A stretch of DNA of 64,000 bases, taken from NCBI GenBank assembly GCA_020026395.1, contig JAHHQM010000001.1, positions 62,001-126,000 on the forward strand, given 5' to 3'. Positions within the stretch are counted from its first letter, which is position 1. The number at the start of each line of letters is the position of its first letter. The notes below the pieces were generated by a model that was given only the letters and a program-made list of their open reading frames with translations, did no database searches and was not told the origin of the DNA. Positions 57,103-64,000 of the stretch are shown here, in pieces. Source of the stretch: Alistipes sp. GTDB lineage: Bacteria > Bacteroidota > Bacteroidia > Bacteroidales > Rikenellaceae. The translations under genes and the position numbers were made by a program.

Positions 57103-57110
57103 TAAAGTTA
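57103..57110 (-). promoter_or_regulatory. Possible -7 box for pdxJ
   Basis: The reverse strand reads TAACTTTA, one base off consensus. It faces the nadK box, so the two leaders would overlap for about 50 bases. Confidence 0.35.
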
Positions 57111-57132
57111 CTTATTTTTCGAGAAAATACCG

Positions 57133-58011
57133 ATGAAAATCATACTTTTTTCCCGTCCCGAGGTGGGTTGTCCGAGGGAAAAGATCGAAGAGTTGTTCCG
57201 AGCACTCTCCGACAACGGGTTGGACTACAAGGTAAACGAAGAGTTTGCCCGCTATGCCGAGCAGGTCGCCGAGGTGTCGATCCCCCGCGAAAAGTGCTAC
57301 GGCGCGGAGGTCGGCGCGGTCGAGAAGGACTCCTTTATGGTGTGCTACGGCGGTGACGGAACGCTTCTGGAGGGCGTCCACCGACTGGGTGTAAACCGCA
57401 TCCCCGTGATGGGCATCAATGGCGGACATCTGGGCTTTCTGACGAGCGCCTCGTGCGGCGGTTTCGATCAGATATTCAAGGAGATCATGGCAGGTGAGGT
57501 CGCCGTCGAACCGCGTTCCGTTCTGCGGGTCGATGATCGCGACGGAGCCGTCATCAAAGGCCTCGTGGCGCTCAACGAATTTGCCATCCAGCGCCATGGC
57601 CCGGGTATGATTTCGGTTGAGACCTACGTCAACGATCAGATGGTTGCCACGTATCACGGCGACGGCGTGATTGTCTCCACACCGACCGGATCGACGGCCT
57701 ATTCGCTCAGTGCGGGTGGCCCCGTGGTAGCGCCGTCGTGCGCCTGCCTGGTGATTTCGCCCCTCGCACCGCACAACCTGACGATGCGTCCCGTGGTGAT
57801 TCCCGATTCGGCGGTGGTCACGCTGCGCGTCCATGCCCGCCATTCGGATGCCTTCGTCTTGCTCGACAACCGAACCTATTCGATCGCCTCCGAAACCGAG
57901 CTTACGATCCGTCGTGGCGAACAGCAGATTTTGTTGGCCGTGCCGCACAATATCTCTTTTTACGACACGTTACGCAATAAAATGATGTGGGGCGTGGATA
58001 TCCGCAGCTAA
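57133..58011 (+). CDS. nadK: NAD kinase
   Basis: A 292-residue ATP-dependent enzyme phosphorylating NAD to NADP. The diagnostic GGDGT motif is in MVCYGGDGTLLEGV, followed by MGINGGHLGFLTS. The second conserved region is GDGVIVSTPTGSTAYSLSAGGP, read as GDGVIVSTPTGSTAYS then LSAGGP, and NEFAIQRHG is also present. It is complete. It is divergent from pdxJ and upstream of uppS (78 bases away, with its own box); this neighbourhood is a recurring Bacteroidetes arrangement. Confidence 0.97.
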   Translation: MKIILFSRPEVGCPREKIEELFRALSDNGLDYKVNEEFARYAEQVAEVSIPREKCYGAEVGAVEKDSFMVCYGGDGTLLEGVHRLGVNRIPVMGINGGHLGFLTSASCGGFDQIFKEIMAGEVAVEPRSVLRVDDRDGAVIKGLVALNEFAIQRHGPGMISVETYVNDQMVATYHGDGVIVSTPTGSTAYSLSAGGPVVAPSCACLVISPLAPHNLTMRPVVIPDSAVVTLRVHARHSDAFVLLDNRTYSIASETELTIRRGEQQILLAVPHNISFYDTLRNKMMWGVDIRS

Positions 58012-58073
58012 ACCCGCAACCCGAAAAAGGGAAAAGATCTCCCGAATAATGGTGCAATTTCATTTTTATTACC

Positions 58074-58081
58074 TATATTTG
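58074..58081 (+). promoter_or_regulatory. -7 box for uppS, with a very short leader
   Basis: TATATTTG ends 8 bases before the ATG at 58090, so the transcript would have a leader of about five bases or less. It overlaps the alternative GTG at 58081, which is therefore unlikely. Confidence 0.6.
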
Positions 58082-58089
58082 TGCCCTAT

Positions 58090-58803
58090 ATGAGCGAACA
58101 AAAACCTATACCACAACATGTCGCCATCATCATGGACGGCAACGGCCGCTGGGCCGAACAGCGCGGTAAGGAGCGATACGAAGGCCATATCGCGGGCGTA
58201 GAGTCCGTGCGCCGTGCCTTGCGCCGCGCCGCCAAGTGGGGTGTCAAGTATCTGACGGTCTATGCGTTCTCGACCGAAAATTGGGGACGTCCGACCGAGG
58301 AGGTCAATGCCCTGATGGAACTCTTCTGCAAGAGTGTTGTGAACGAAACCCCTGCCCTGATTGAGGAAGGGGTGCGTCTGCGTGTCATCGGCGAGCGAAG
58401 CCGTTTCTCGCAGAAGGTGCAGCACTACCTCGAAGAGGCCGAACAAAAAACCGAAGAGGGTCATCGCATTACGTTGGTTTTGGCGTTGAACTATTCGTCG
58501 CGTGACGAGATCCGCCGTGCCGTGCAGCATATGGCCGAGCGTGTCGCCAAGAGCGAACTCCAGCCCGAGGCCATCACCGAGCAGACCATCTCCCAGAGCC
58601 TCGATACGGCCTTTATGCCCGATCCCGACCTGGTGATCCGTACCAGTGGCGAATGCCGACTGAGCAATTTCCTGTTGTGGCAGTCATCCTACGCCGAGTT
58701 GTGGTTCCCCGAAGTACTCTGGCCCGACTTTACGGAAGAGGATTTCGATCGTGCGATCGAGGTGTACCGTCACCGTGATCGCCGATTCGGGTTAGTCAAG
58801 TAA
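58090..58803 (+). CDS. uppS: Isoprenyl transferase (undecaprenyl diphosphate synthase)
   Basis: A 237-residue cis-prenyltransferase making undecaprenyl diphosphate, the lipid carrier for peptidoglycan and surface glycans. HVAIIMDGNGRWA holds the catalytic Asp. GVKYLTVYAFSTENWGRP and the C-terminal PDLVIRTSGECRLSNFLLWQSSYAE (read in two blocks, ending YAELWF) carry the conserved Arg/Ser/Glu residues. The start at 58090 (MSEQKPIPQ) is chosen over GTG 58081 because the promoter box covers the latter. bamA follows after 26 bases, linking lipid carrier and outer-membrane assembly in one operon. Confidence 0.96.
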   Translation: MSEQKPIPQHVAIIMDGNGRWAEQRGKERYEGHIAGVESVRRALRRAAKWGVKYLTVYAFSTENWGRPTEEVNALMELFCKSVVNETPALIEEGVRLRVIGERSRFSQKVQHYLEEAEQKTEEGHRITLVLALNYSSRDEIRRAVQHMAERVAKSELQPEAITEQTISQSLDTAFMPDPDLVIRTSGECRLSNFLLWQSSYAELWFPEVLWPDFTEEDFDRAIEVYRHRDRRFGLVK

Positions 58804-58829
58804 ACGATAAGAAGATTAGATTGAAGCAA

Positions 58830-61403
58830 ATGAACCATTTTGGTAAAATACTCCTAGCCACCGTGTGCCTCGTGTTTTTCGCAACGGAACTGAACGCACA
58901 GACGCAGGAACCCCCTAAACCCGAAACGGAAGAGGCCAAAAACGAGGCCGATTCGGTTCGTGAATTTCCCAAGAATGTACCCGTGATGGACCTCGACGGT
59001 GCCGCACGCCGCTACTTTATCCGCAAGGTCAATATCCACGGTGTCCGCTATCTGGACCACGATATGATCAAGGCTTCGGCGGGATTGGTCGAGGGCGATT
59101 CGATTTATCTGCCGAGCAATTTCATCTCGAATGCCATCGAACGCATCTGGAACCAGCGTGTGTTCTCCGATGTGCAGATTGCGGCCGATGTCGAAGGCGA
59201 CAGCCTCGATCTTCTGCTGTACCTTCAGGAGCGTCCGCGTATTCTGAACTGGGAGTTTACGGGCATCACGAAGGGTAAGAAACGTGATCTGATCGAGAAG
59301 TTGAAACTCAAACGAGGCAACACGGCTCTTTCGGATTATGTGATCGACAAGAACATCAAACTCATCAAGAAATACTGGGCGGAGAAGGGTTTCCGCAATG
59401 CCGAGGTGACGGCGCGTATCGAGAACGATTCGCTGCACCCGGGACAGGCCGTGACGGTCATCTTCGATGTGGATCGTCACCAGAAGGTCAAGATCGGCGC
59501 GATCAATTTCATCGGTAACGAGAAATTCTCGTCGAAACGTCTGCGCAAAACCTTCAAGAAAACCCACCAGAAGAGTTGGAACATCTTCCGCAGCTCGAAG
59601 TTCAACGACGAAGAGTGGGAGAACGATAAGGAACTGCTGATTGACTTCTACAACTCGAAGGGTTATCGTAACGCGACGATCCTCAAGGACTCGATCTATG
59701 ACATCAGCGAGAACCGTATGGCCATCGATGTCAAGGTGTCGGAGGGTAACAAATACTACATCCGCAACGTGTCGTGGGTCGGTAACTCGGTATATCCGAC
59801 CGAGGATTTGCAGCGTATGTTCGCCGTGCAGAAGGGCGATACGTACGATAAGAAATCGATGCACAAGCGTCTGGGTATCGGCAAGGAGGTCGATCCCGAT
59901 GCCATGTCCGTGTCGTCGCTCTACCAGAACGACGGTTATATGATGTCGCAGATCGAACCTGCCGAGACGATCATCGGCAACGACTCGATCGACATTCAGG
60001 TCAAGATTTTCGAAGGTAAACAGTTTACCATCAACGAGGTGAACATTACGGGTAATAACCGCGTCGATGACGAGGTGATCCGCCGTGAGATCTATACGCG
60101 CCCGGGCGATTTGTACAACCGTTCGCTGTTGATGCAGACCATCCGTACGCTCAACGCCATGGGACACTTCAACCCCGAGGCCATCGTGCCGAGTCCGCAG
60201 ATCGTCTCCAACGAGTTGGTCGATATCAACTGGCCGCTGGAGGAGACCGCATCCGACCAGTTCAGCATCGCCGGTGGTTGGGGTGCAGGTACCTTTGTCG
60301 GTTCGGTCGGCATCACGCTGAACAACCTTTCGATCAAGAACATGTTCAAGAAGGGTGCATGGCGTCCTTACCCGATGGGTCAGAACCAGCGACTCTCGAT
60401 TTCGGGTCAGACCAACGGTACTTATTATAAGGCCTTGGCATTGAGCTTCACCGATCCGTGGTTGGGCGGCCGTAAGCCGAACTCGTTCACCATTTCGACC
60501 CACTTCTCCGAAAACAACGATGCTACCTATATGTGGCGTAAGGCTACGCGTTACTTCCGTACCTACGGTGTGTCGGTCGGCTTGGGCAAGCGTCTGACGT
60601 GGCCCGATCCCTTCTTCACGCTCTACACGGAATTGACCTACGAGCGTTACGACCTGAAGAACTGGAACTCGTTCATCATGCGCGACGGTGTGTCGAACAT
60701 GCTCTCGTTCAAGGTGGCTTTGTCGCGTAACTCGGTCGATCAGCCGATCTATCCGCGTCGAGGTTCGGAGTTCACGGCTTCGGTACAGGCCACGCTGCCT
60801 TACTCTGTATGGGACGGTAAGCACTACAGCGATCCCAATATGTCGAACCAGGAGCGCTACCGCTGGATCGAGTTCCATAAGTGGATGTTCAAGGGACAAT
60901 GGTTCCAGGCCATCAGCCGCAACTCGAACCTCGTGATCATGGCCAAGGCCGAGATGGGTTATCTGGGGCACTACAACCGCCATAAGGTTTCGCCCTTCCA
61001 GCGATTCGACGTCGGTGGTGACGGTATGTCGGGTTATAATATATATGGTATCGACATCATCTCGATGCGTGGTTATGAGGACGGCGCCCTGAATCCCATT
61101 TCGTCGGATAACAGCTACGCCACGGCCTACAACAAATATACGTTGGAGCTCCGTTATCCGGTAATCCTCAAACCGAGTTCGAACATCTACATTCTCGGTT
61201 TCCTGGAGGGTGGTAATGCGTTCAACTCGTGGAAGGATTTCTCGCCGTTCCGCATCAAGCGTTCGGCCGGTCTTGGTGTACGACTCTACCTGCCGATCGT
61301 CGGTATGCTGGGTATCGACTGGGGTTACGGCTTCGATGCACCCGCAGGACAGGTGCAGAAGAGCGGTGGTCAGTTCCACTTCGTCATGGGTCAGCAGTTC
61401 TAA
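58830..61403 (+). CDS. bamA: Outer membrane protein assembly factor BamA
   Basis: An 857-residue outer-membrane insertase. The signal peptide is MNHFGKILLATVCLVFFATELNAQ. Five POTRA repeats span about 65-455 (FIRKVNIHGVRYLDHDMIK, VKIGAINFIGNEKFSSKRLR, FTINEVNITGNNRVDDEVIR). The Omp85 beta-barrel follows, with the conserved MRGYEDG turn (VRGF-like motif) and a C-terminal VMGQQF ending in Phe. ATG 58830 is chosen over TTG 58821. It lies between uppS and two skp-like chaperone genes, a classic outer-membrane biogenesis operon. Confidence 0.97.
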   Translation: MNHFGKILLATVCLVFFATELNAQTQEPPKPETEEAKNEADSVREFPKNVPVMDLDGAARRYFIRKVNIHGVRYLDHDMIKASAGLVEGDSIYLPSNFISNAIERIWNQRVFSDVQIAADVEGDSLDLLLYLQERPRILNWEFTGITKGKKRDLIEKLKLKRGNTALSDYVIDKNIKLIKKYWAEKGFRNAEVTARIENDSLHPGQAVTVIFDVDRHQKVKIGAINFIGNEKFSSKRLRKTFKKTHQKSWNIFRSSKFNDEEWENDKELLIDFYNSKGYRNATILKDSIYDISENRMAIDVKVSEGNKYYIRNVSWVGNSVYPTEDLQRMFAVQKGDTYDKKSMHKRLGIGKEVDPDAMSVSSLYQNDGYMMSQIEPAETIIGNDSIDIQVKIFEGKQFTINEVNITGNNRVDDEVIRREIYTRPGDLYNRSLLMQTIRTLNAMGHFNPEAIVPSPQIVSNELVDINWPLEETASDQFSIAGGWGAGTFVGSVGITLNNLSIKNMFKKGAWRPYPMGQNQRLSISGQTNGTYYKALALSFTDPWLGGRKPNSFTISTHFSENNDATYMWRKATRYFRTYGVSVGLGKRLTWPDPFFTLYTELTYERYDLKNWNSFIMRDGVSNMLSFKVALSRNSVDQPIYPRRGSEFTASVQATLPYSVWDGKHYSDPNMSNQERYRWIEFHKWMFKGQWFQAISRNSNLVIMAKAEMGYLGHYNRHKVSPFQRFDVGGDGMSGYNIYGIDIISMRGYEDGALNPISSDNSYATAYNKYTLELRYPVILKPSSNIYILGFLEGGNAFNSWKDFSPFRIKRSAGLGVRLYLPIVGMLGIDWGYGFDAPAGQVQKSGGQFHFVMGQQF

Positions 61404-61489
61404 AGACAATAATTGACCGGGAAACGAGTTATTAAAGAAGAGAACATTCCGAAAGAGTTTCGGATGAAACCTGTAAAAACAGACCGATT

Positions 61490-61996
61490 ATGAAACGTCT
61501 CATCATTCTTTGCGTGCTTTTGTGTTCGTTTACGACACTTGCCGCGCAAAACTACATTGTGATCAACAGCGAGAAGGTCTTCAAGTCCATTCCCGCCTAT
61601 ACGCAGGCGATGAAGGATCTGGATACGTTGGCCGAGCAGTATCAGGCTGAGGTGAAACGCAAATTTGCGGAGGTTGAGAACTTCTACAACCAGTATCAGG
61701 CACACAAGGCCGAACTCTCGAAGGCAAAGATTCAGGAGTACGAGCAGGCCATTCTGATCAAGGAGCGCGAGGCGCAGGAGTTTCAGGAGAATGTCTTCGG
61801 CAAGGAGGGCGTCCTGATGAAACGTCGCGTGGAGCTGATCCAGCCGATCCAGAAACGCGTGTTCGGAGCCATCGAGCTCTATGCCGTCAAGGCGGGTGCC
61901 GACATGGTGTTGGATTCGTCGAACAACCCGACGTTGCTGTATAATTCGGCAAAAGTCGAGCATACCGACCGTCTGATCGAATTCCTCAAGAAATAA
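61490..61996 (+). CDS. OmpH/Skp-family periplasmic chaperone (first copy)
   Basis: A 168-residue protein with a signal peptide (MKRLIILCVLLCSFTTLAAQ). The mature part starts IVINSEKVFKSIPAYTQAM and is dominated by a helical hairpin (LAEQYQAEVKRKFAEVENF, KIQEYEQAILIKEREAQEF) as in Skp, which escorts unfolded outer-membrane proteins to BamA. It ends ADMVLDSSNNPTLLYNS, the usual Skp-domain closing strand. It is 86 bases after bamA. Such chaperones are commonly duplicated in Bacteroidetes. Confidence 0.92.
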   Translation: MKRLIILCVLLCSFTTLAAQNYIVINSEKVFKSIPAYTQAMKDLDTLAEQYQAEVKRKFAEVENFYNQYQAHKAELSKAKIQEYEQAILIKEREAQEFQENVFGKEGVLMKRRVELIQPIQKRVFGAIELYAVKAGADMVLDSSNNPTLLYNSAKVEHTDRLIEFLKK

Positions 61997-62037
61997 AAGA
62001 ACAACAATAAGACATCAAAATTTAACGAAAAATCTTT

Positions 62038-62580
62038 ATGAAAAAGTTAATCAAATTAACCCTTGTACTTGTAATGATGCTGGGTTCGACTTCGTTGTTT
62101 GCCCAGAAATTCGGCCGTATTGACAGCCAGACGATCATCATGGCCATGCCCGAATTTAAGGAGATGCAGACCAACCTGGAGTCTTTGGATAAGGACTATC
62201 GCGAGAATCTGGAGTTGATCGGTGTCGAGTATCAGCAGAAACTTCAGGAGTTCCAGAAGAACTACAACACCTACACCGAGGCTACGCGCAACATCAAACA
62301 GAAGGAGTTGGTCGATCTGGAGAACCGTGCGCAGACCATCCAGCAGATGGCACAGCAGGATTTGCAGAAGAAACAGCAGGAGTTGGCTGCCCCGATCTAC
62401 GAGAAGGCCAAGAAAGCCATCGATAAGGTTGCTGCCGCAGGTGGTTACACCGCAATTTTCGAGACCGGTACGCTGGCTTACTTCAGCGAGACGGCTTTGA
62501 CGGACATCGCTCCCCTGGTAAAGAAGGAGTTGGGCATCACCGATGCACCCGCAAAAGCTGCTGCTCCCGCCGCAAAATAA
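62038..62580 (+). CDS. OmpH/Skp-family periplasmic chaperone (second copy)
   Basis: A 180-residue protein with a signal peptide (MKKLIKLTLVLVMMLGSTSLFAQ). The domain starts KFGRIDSQTIIMAMPEFKEM, has a Gln/Lys-rich helical hairpin (YQQKLQEFQKNYNTYTEAT, MAQQDLQKKQQELAAP) and ends YTAIFETGTLAYFSE. The Ala/Pro-rich tail (APAKAAAPAAK) is typical of this copy. It is 41 bases after the first copy and ends the uppS-bamA-skp-skp operon with a terminator. Confidence 0.93.
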   Translation: MKKLIKLTLVLVMMLGSTSLFAQKFGRIDSQTIIMAMPEFKEMQTNLESLDKDYRENLELIGVEYQQKLQEFQKNYNTYTEATRNIKQKELVDLENRAQTIQQMAQQDLQKKQQELAAPIYEKAKKAIDKVAAAGGYTAIFETGTLAYFSETALTDIAPLVKKELGITDAPAKAAAPAAK

Positions 62581-62605
62581 ACGGGTCTAATCCTGCTTGA
62601 GACAG

Positions 62606-62638
62606 GTGTCGGATCGTTCCCCGTGAACGACCCGACAC
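62606..62638 (+). terminator. Intrinsic terminator of the bamA-skp operon
   Basis: GTGTCGG-A-TCGTTC (62606-62619) pairs with GAACGA-C-CCGACAC (62625-62638) with one internal mismatch, followed by five T. Confidence 0.78.
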
Positions 62639-62677
62639 TTTTTGTTTCGGGGGCATCCGCCTTTTGAAAAACTTCAG

Positions 62678-62685
62678 TACCTTTG
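62678..62685 (+). promoter_or_regulatory. -7 box for the YfcE-type phosphoesterase gene
   Basis: TACCTTTG, 15-21 bases before the candidate ATG codons; it excludes the upstream TTG at 62683. Confidence 0.65.
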
Positions 62686-62706
62686 TCCCATAAAAACGCG
62701 ATGACG

Positions 62707-63201
62707 ATGAAAAAGATAGGAATTATTTCCGATACCCACGGGACGTTCGACGCAACGCTCCGCAATTTCTTGAAGGATGTCGATGAGATCTGGCATGCGG
62801 GCGATATCGGGTCGCTGGTGCTGGCCGACGAAATCGCCCGGTTCAAACCCTTGAGAGCCGTATGCGGAAATTGCGACGGAGGCATAACCCGCCGTGTTTA
62901 TCCCGAATTCCTGTCGTTCGATTGCGAGGGGGTAGGGGTACTGATGACCCACATCGGCGGTTATCCGCGCCGTTACGATCCGCGTGCCGTCCGTCAGATC
63001 CAGATGCAGCACCCGAGGCTGTTTATTTCGGGACATTCCCACATTCTGAAGGTGATGAACGATCCGGTGTATGACCTCTTGCACATCAATCCCGGGGCGG
63101 CGGGGTGCTTCGGATTCCATCAGGTGCGTACGGCGGTGCGCCTTGTCTTCGAGAACGGTACGATGCGCGATCTGGAGGTGGGCGAGTGGCCACGCGGATA
63201 G
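62707..63201 (+). CDS. YfcE/MJ0936-type metallophosphoesterase
   Basis: A 164-residue compact cytoplasmic phosphoesterase with two-metal motifs: IGIISDTHGTF, EIWHAGDIGS, AVCGNCDGG (an NxD variant of the usual GNHD or GNCD block), LMTHIGGYPRRYDP and FISGHSHILKVMN. It lacks membrane helices, unlike the phosphoesterase at 25.1-26.3 kb. Such proteins hydrolyse phosphodiesters in vitro; the natural substrate is unknown. I chose the ATG at 62707 (MKKIGI); the ATG at 62701 (MTMKKIGI) is equally possible. It has its own promoter and no visible terminator. Confidence 0.92.
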   Translation: MKKIGIISDTHGTFDATLRNFLKDVDEIWHAGDIGSLVLADEIARFKPLRAVCGNCDGGITRRVYPEFLSFDCEGVGVLMTHIGGYPRRYDPRAVRQIQMQHPRLFISGHSHILKVMNDPVYDLLHINPGAAGCFGFHQVRTAVRLVFENGTMRDLEVGEWPRG

Positions 63202-63275
63202 ACCGAAATCGGATGCAATGTGTTAAAAAACACCTTCGACGGAGTTCGGCAATCGGGATTTTACATATATTTTCT

Positions 63276-63283
63276 TACCTTTG
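63276..63283 (+). promoter_or_regulatory. -7 box for the MATE transporter gene
   Basis: TACCTTTG, 21 bases before the ATG at 63304. Confidence 0.66.
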
Positions 63284-63303
63284 CCCTCCAATCGAAGCAA
63301 GTT

Positions 63304-64000
63304 ATGTTGAAATTATTCCAATCCTATAAAGAGCAGTACCGCCTCAATCTGAAGTTGGCGCTGCCCGTGATTCTGACTCAACTCGGACAGATCTTCACGC
63401 AATTTGTCGATAACGTGATGGTCGGCCAGTATGGCGGCGACGATCCGACTCCGCTGGCGGCTGCCTCGTTTGGTGGAGTGGTGTTCTTCATCCTGTTCAT
63501 CGGATCGATCGGTGTCGCACTGGGTATGACCCCGCTGATCGGCGAACTTTTCACGCAGAAACGCCACCGCGAATCGGCGCAATTGTTGCAGAACGGTATC
63601 CTGTTCTATACGCTGCTCGGTATTCTGGTGGCGGGCATCCAATACCTGATCATCCCGCTGATGTATCACATGGGACAACCCGTCGAGGTGGTCGATGCCG
63701 CCATTCCCTACTATAAGATGCTGGTCTATAGTCTTCCGTTCATCATGCTGTTCTTCTCCTTCAAGCAATTCCTGGAGGGTGTGGGCAACACGAAGGTCGA
63801 AACCGTCGTGACGATCCTGTCGAACGTCTCGAACTGCTTCTTCAACTGGCTGTTCATTTACGGAAATATGGGATGCCCCGAAATGGGTGTCGAGGGTGCG
63901 GGTCTCGGTACGTTGCTGGCACGTGTGGTATCGCCCGTGCTGGTGATCTCTTACTTCTTGTGGAACAAGACCTTCCGCGCATACCTCAATGAATTTTCGT
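63304..64000 (+). CDS. MATE family efflux transporter, N-terminal part
   Basis: The first 232 residues of a multidrug/toxin extrusion transporter; the gene is cut by the right edge (full MATE proteins are about 450 residues). The start is typical: LNLKLALPVILTQLGQIFTQFVDNVMVGQYG, seen here as consecutive blocks of helix 1 and the VDNVMVG motif. Helices 2-6 follow (GGVVFFILFIGSIGVALGM, PFIMLFFSFKQFLEGVGNTK, NVSNCFFNWLFIYG, GVEGAGLGTLLARVVSP). It probably exports organic cations or drugs with Na+ or H+. Only the first of the two six-helix halves is visible. Confidence 0.94.
   Translation, partial: MLKLFQSYKEQYRLNLKLALPVILTQLGQIFTQFVDNVMVGQYGGDDPTPLAAASFGGVVFFILFIGSIGVALGMTPLIGELFTQKRHRESAQLLQNGILFYTLLGILVAGIQYLIIPLMYHMGQPVEVVDAAIPYYKMLVYSLPFIMLFFSFKQFLEGVGNTKVETVVTILSNVSNCFFNWLFIYGNMGCPEMGVEGAGLGTLLARVVSPVLVISYFLWNKTFRAYLNEFS

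Noticed and set aside
58854..61409. An 851-codon minus-strand frame opposite bamA
   Set aside because: Same composition artefact; BamA on the plus strand has POTRA repeats, barrel and signal peptide.
1..64000. CRISPR array, tRNA/rRNA genes, insertion sequence or prophage
   Set aside because: No regularly spaced repeats, no cloverleaf-like tRNA sequence, no transposase or integrase frame and no terminal inverted repeats were found on either strand.

Overview
The window looks like a chromosomal segment of a Bacteroidales bacterium, most likely an Alistipes-type member of the Rikenellaceae. This is inferred from moderately high GC, the recurrent Bacteroidetes -7 box TAnnTTTG in front of most transcription units, the near absence of Shine-Dalgarno sequences, and families largely restricted to Bacteroidetes (DUF4294, DUF4491, BACON lipoprotein, paired OmpH/Skp, PUR-domain DUF3276, non-SusC TonB-type barrel). 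I saw no tRNA, rRNA, CRISPR array, integrase, transposase or phage gene.

Layout. 1-4 kb: start of an M16 protease (cut by the left edge), a DUF2975/XRE pair, an acyl-ACP thioesterase, and an unusual lipoprotein with several membrane segments. 4-13 kb: a GT4 glycosyltransferase, an era-TPR-MFS run on the minus strand, a lipoprotein, and ffh. 13-19.7 kb: GH20 hexosaminidase plus DUF4294, then the plus-strand operon mazG / gamma-carbonic anhydrase / LytS-type kinase / LytTR regulator, followed by a small secreted protein. 19.9-28.8 kb: a large outer-membrane receptor-like protein, a decayed patch (truncated HlyD remnant and a low-GC orphan membrane protein), a metallophosphoesterase with an order-swapped reductase-deaminase, a porin, DUF4491 and rubrerythrin. 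29-36 kb: ettA, hisS, a CtpA-type protease, a PUR-domain protein, a DUF368 translocase and aroE. 36-43 kb: BACON lipoprotein, a 675-bp gap holding a degenerate copy of the trxA 3' end, then trxA and dnaE. 43-52.5 kb: DUF2007, DUF1848, a coiled-coil membrane protein, DUF3108, recG, ispG, a WbqC-like protein and a GH2 protein that lacks both catalytic glutamates. 52.7-64 kb: Xaa-Pro aminopeptidase, pdxJ/SGNH/cca, then nadK, uppS, bamA and two skp genes, a YfcE-type phosphoesterase and a MATE transporter cut by the right edge.

Most genes are housekeeping: outer-membrane biogenesis (uppS, bamA, skp pair, DUF368), isoprenoid and cofactor synthesis (ispG, nadK, pdxJ), translation (hisS, ettA, era, ffh, cca) and replication/repair (dnaE, recG). 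The most unusual item is the histidine kinase at 17250-18560. Between its first two membrane helices it carries a segment strongly resembling the RNA-binding OB/cold-shock domain of transcription terminator Rho, predicted to lie in the periplasm. Its LytTR partner is followed by a direct repeat and promoter for a small secreted protein, which suggests a compact sensing module. Other points of interest are the GH2 and SGNH proteins with substituted catalytic residues, the trxA-tail duplication with an A8-tract frameshift, and the swapped RibD-like fusion.
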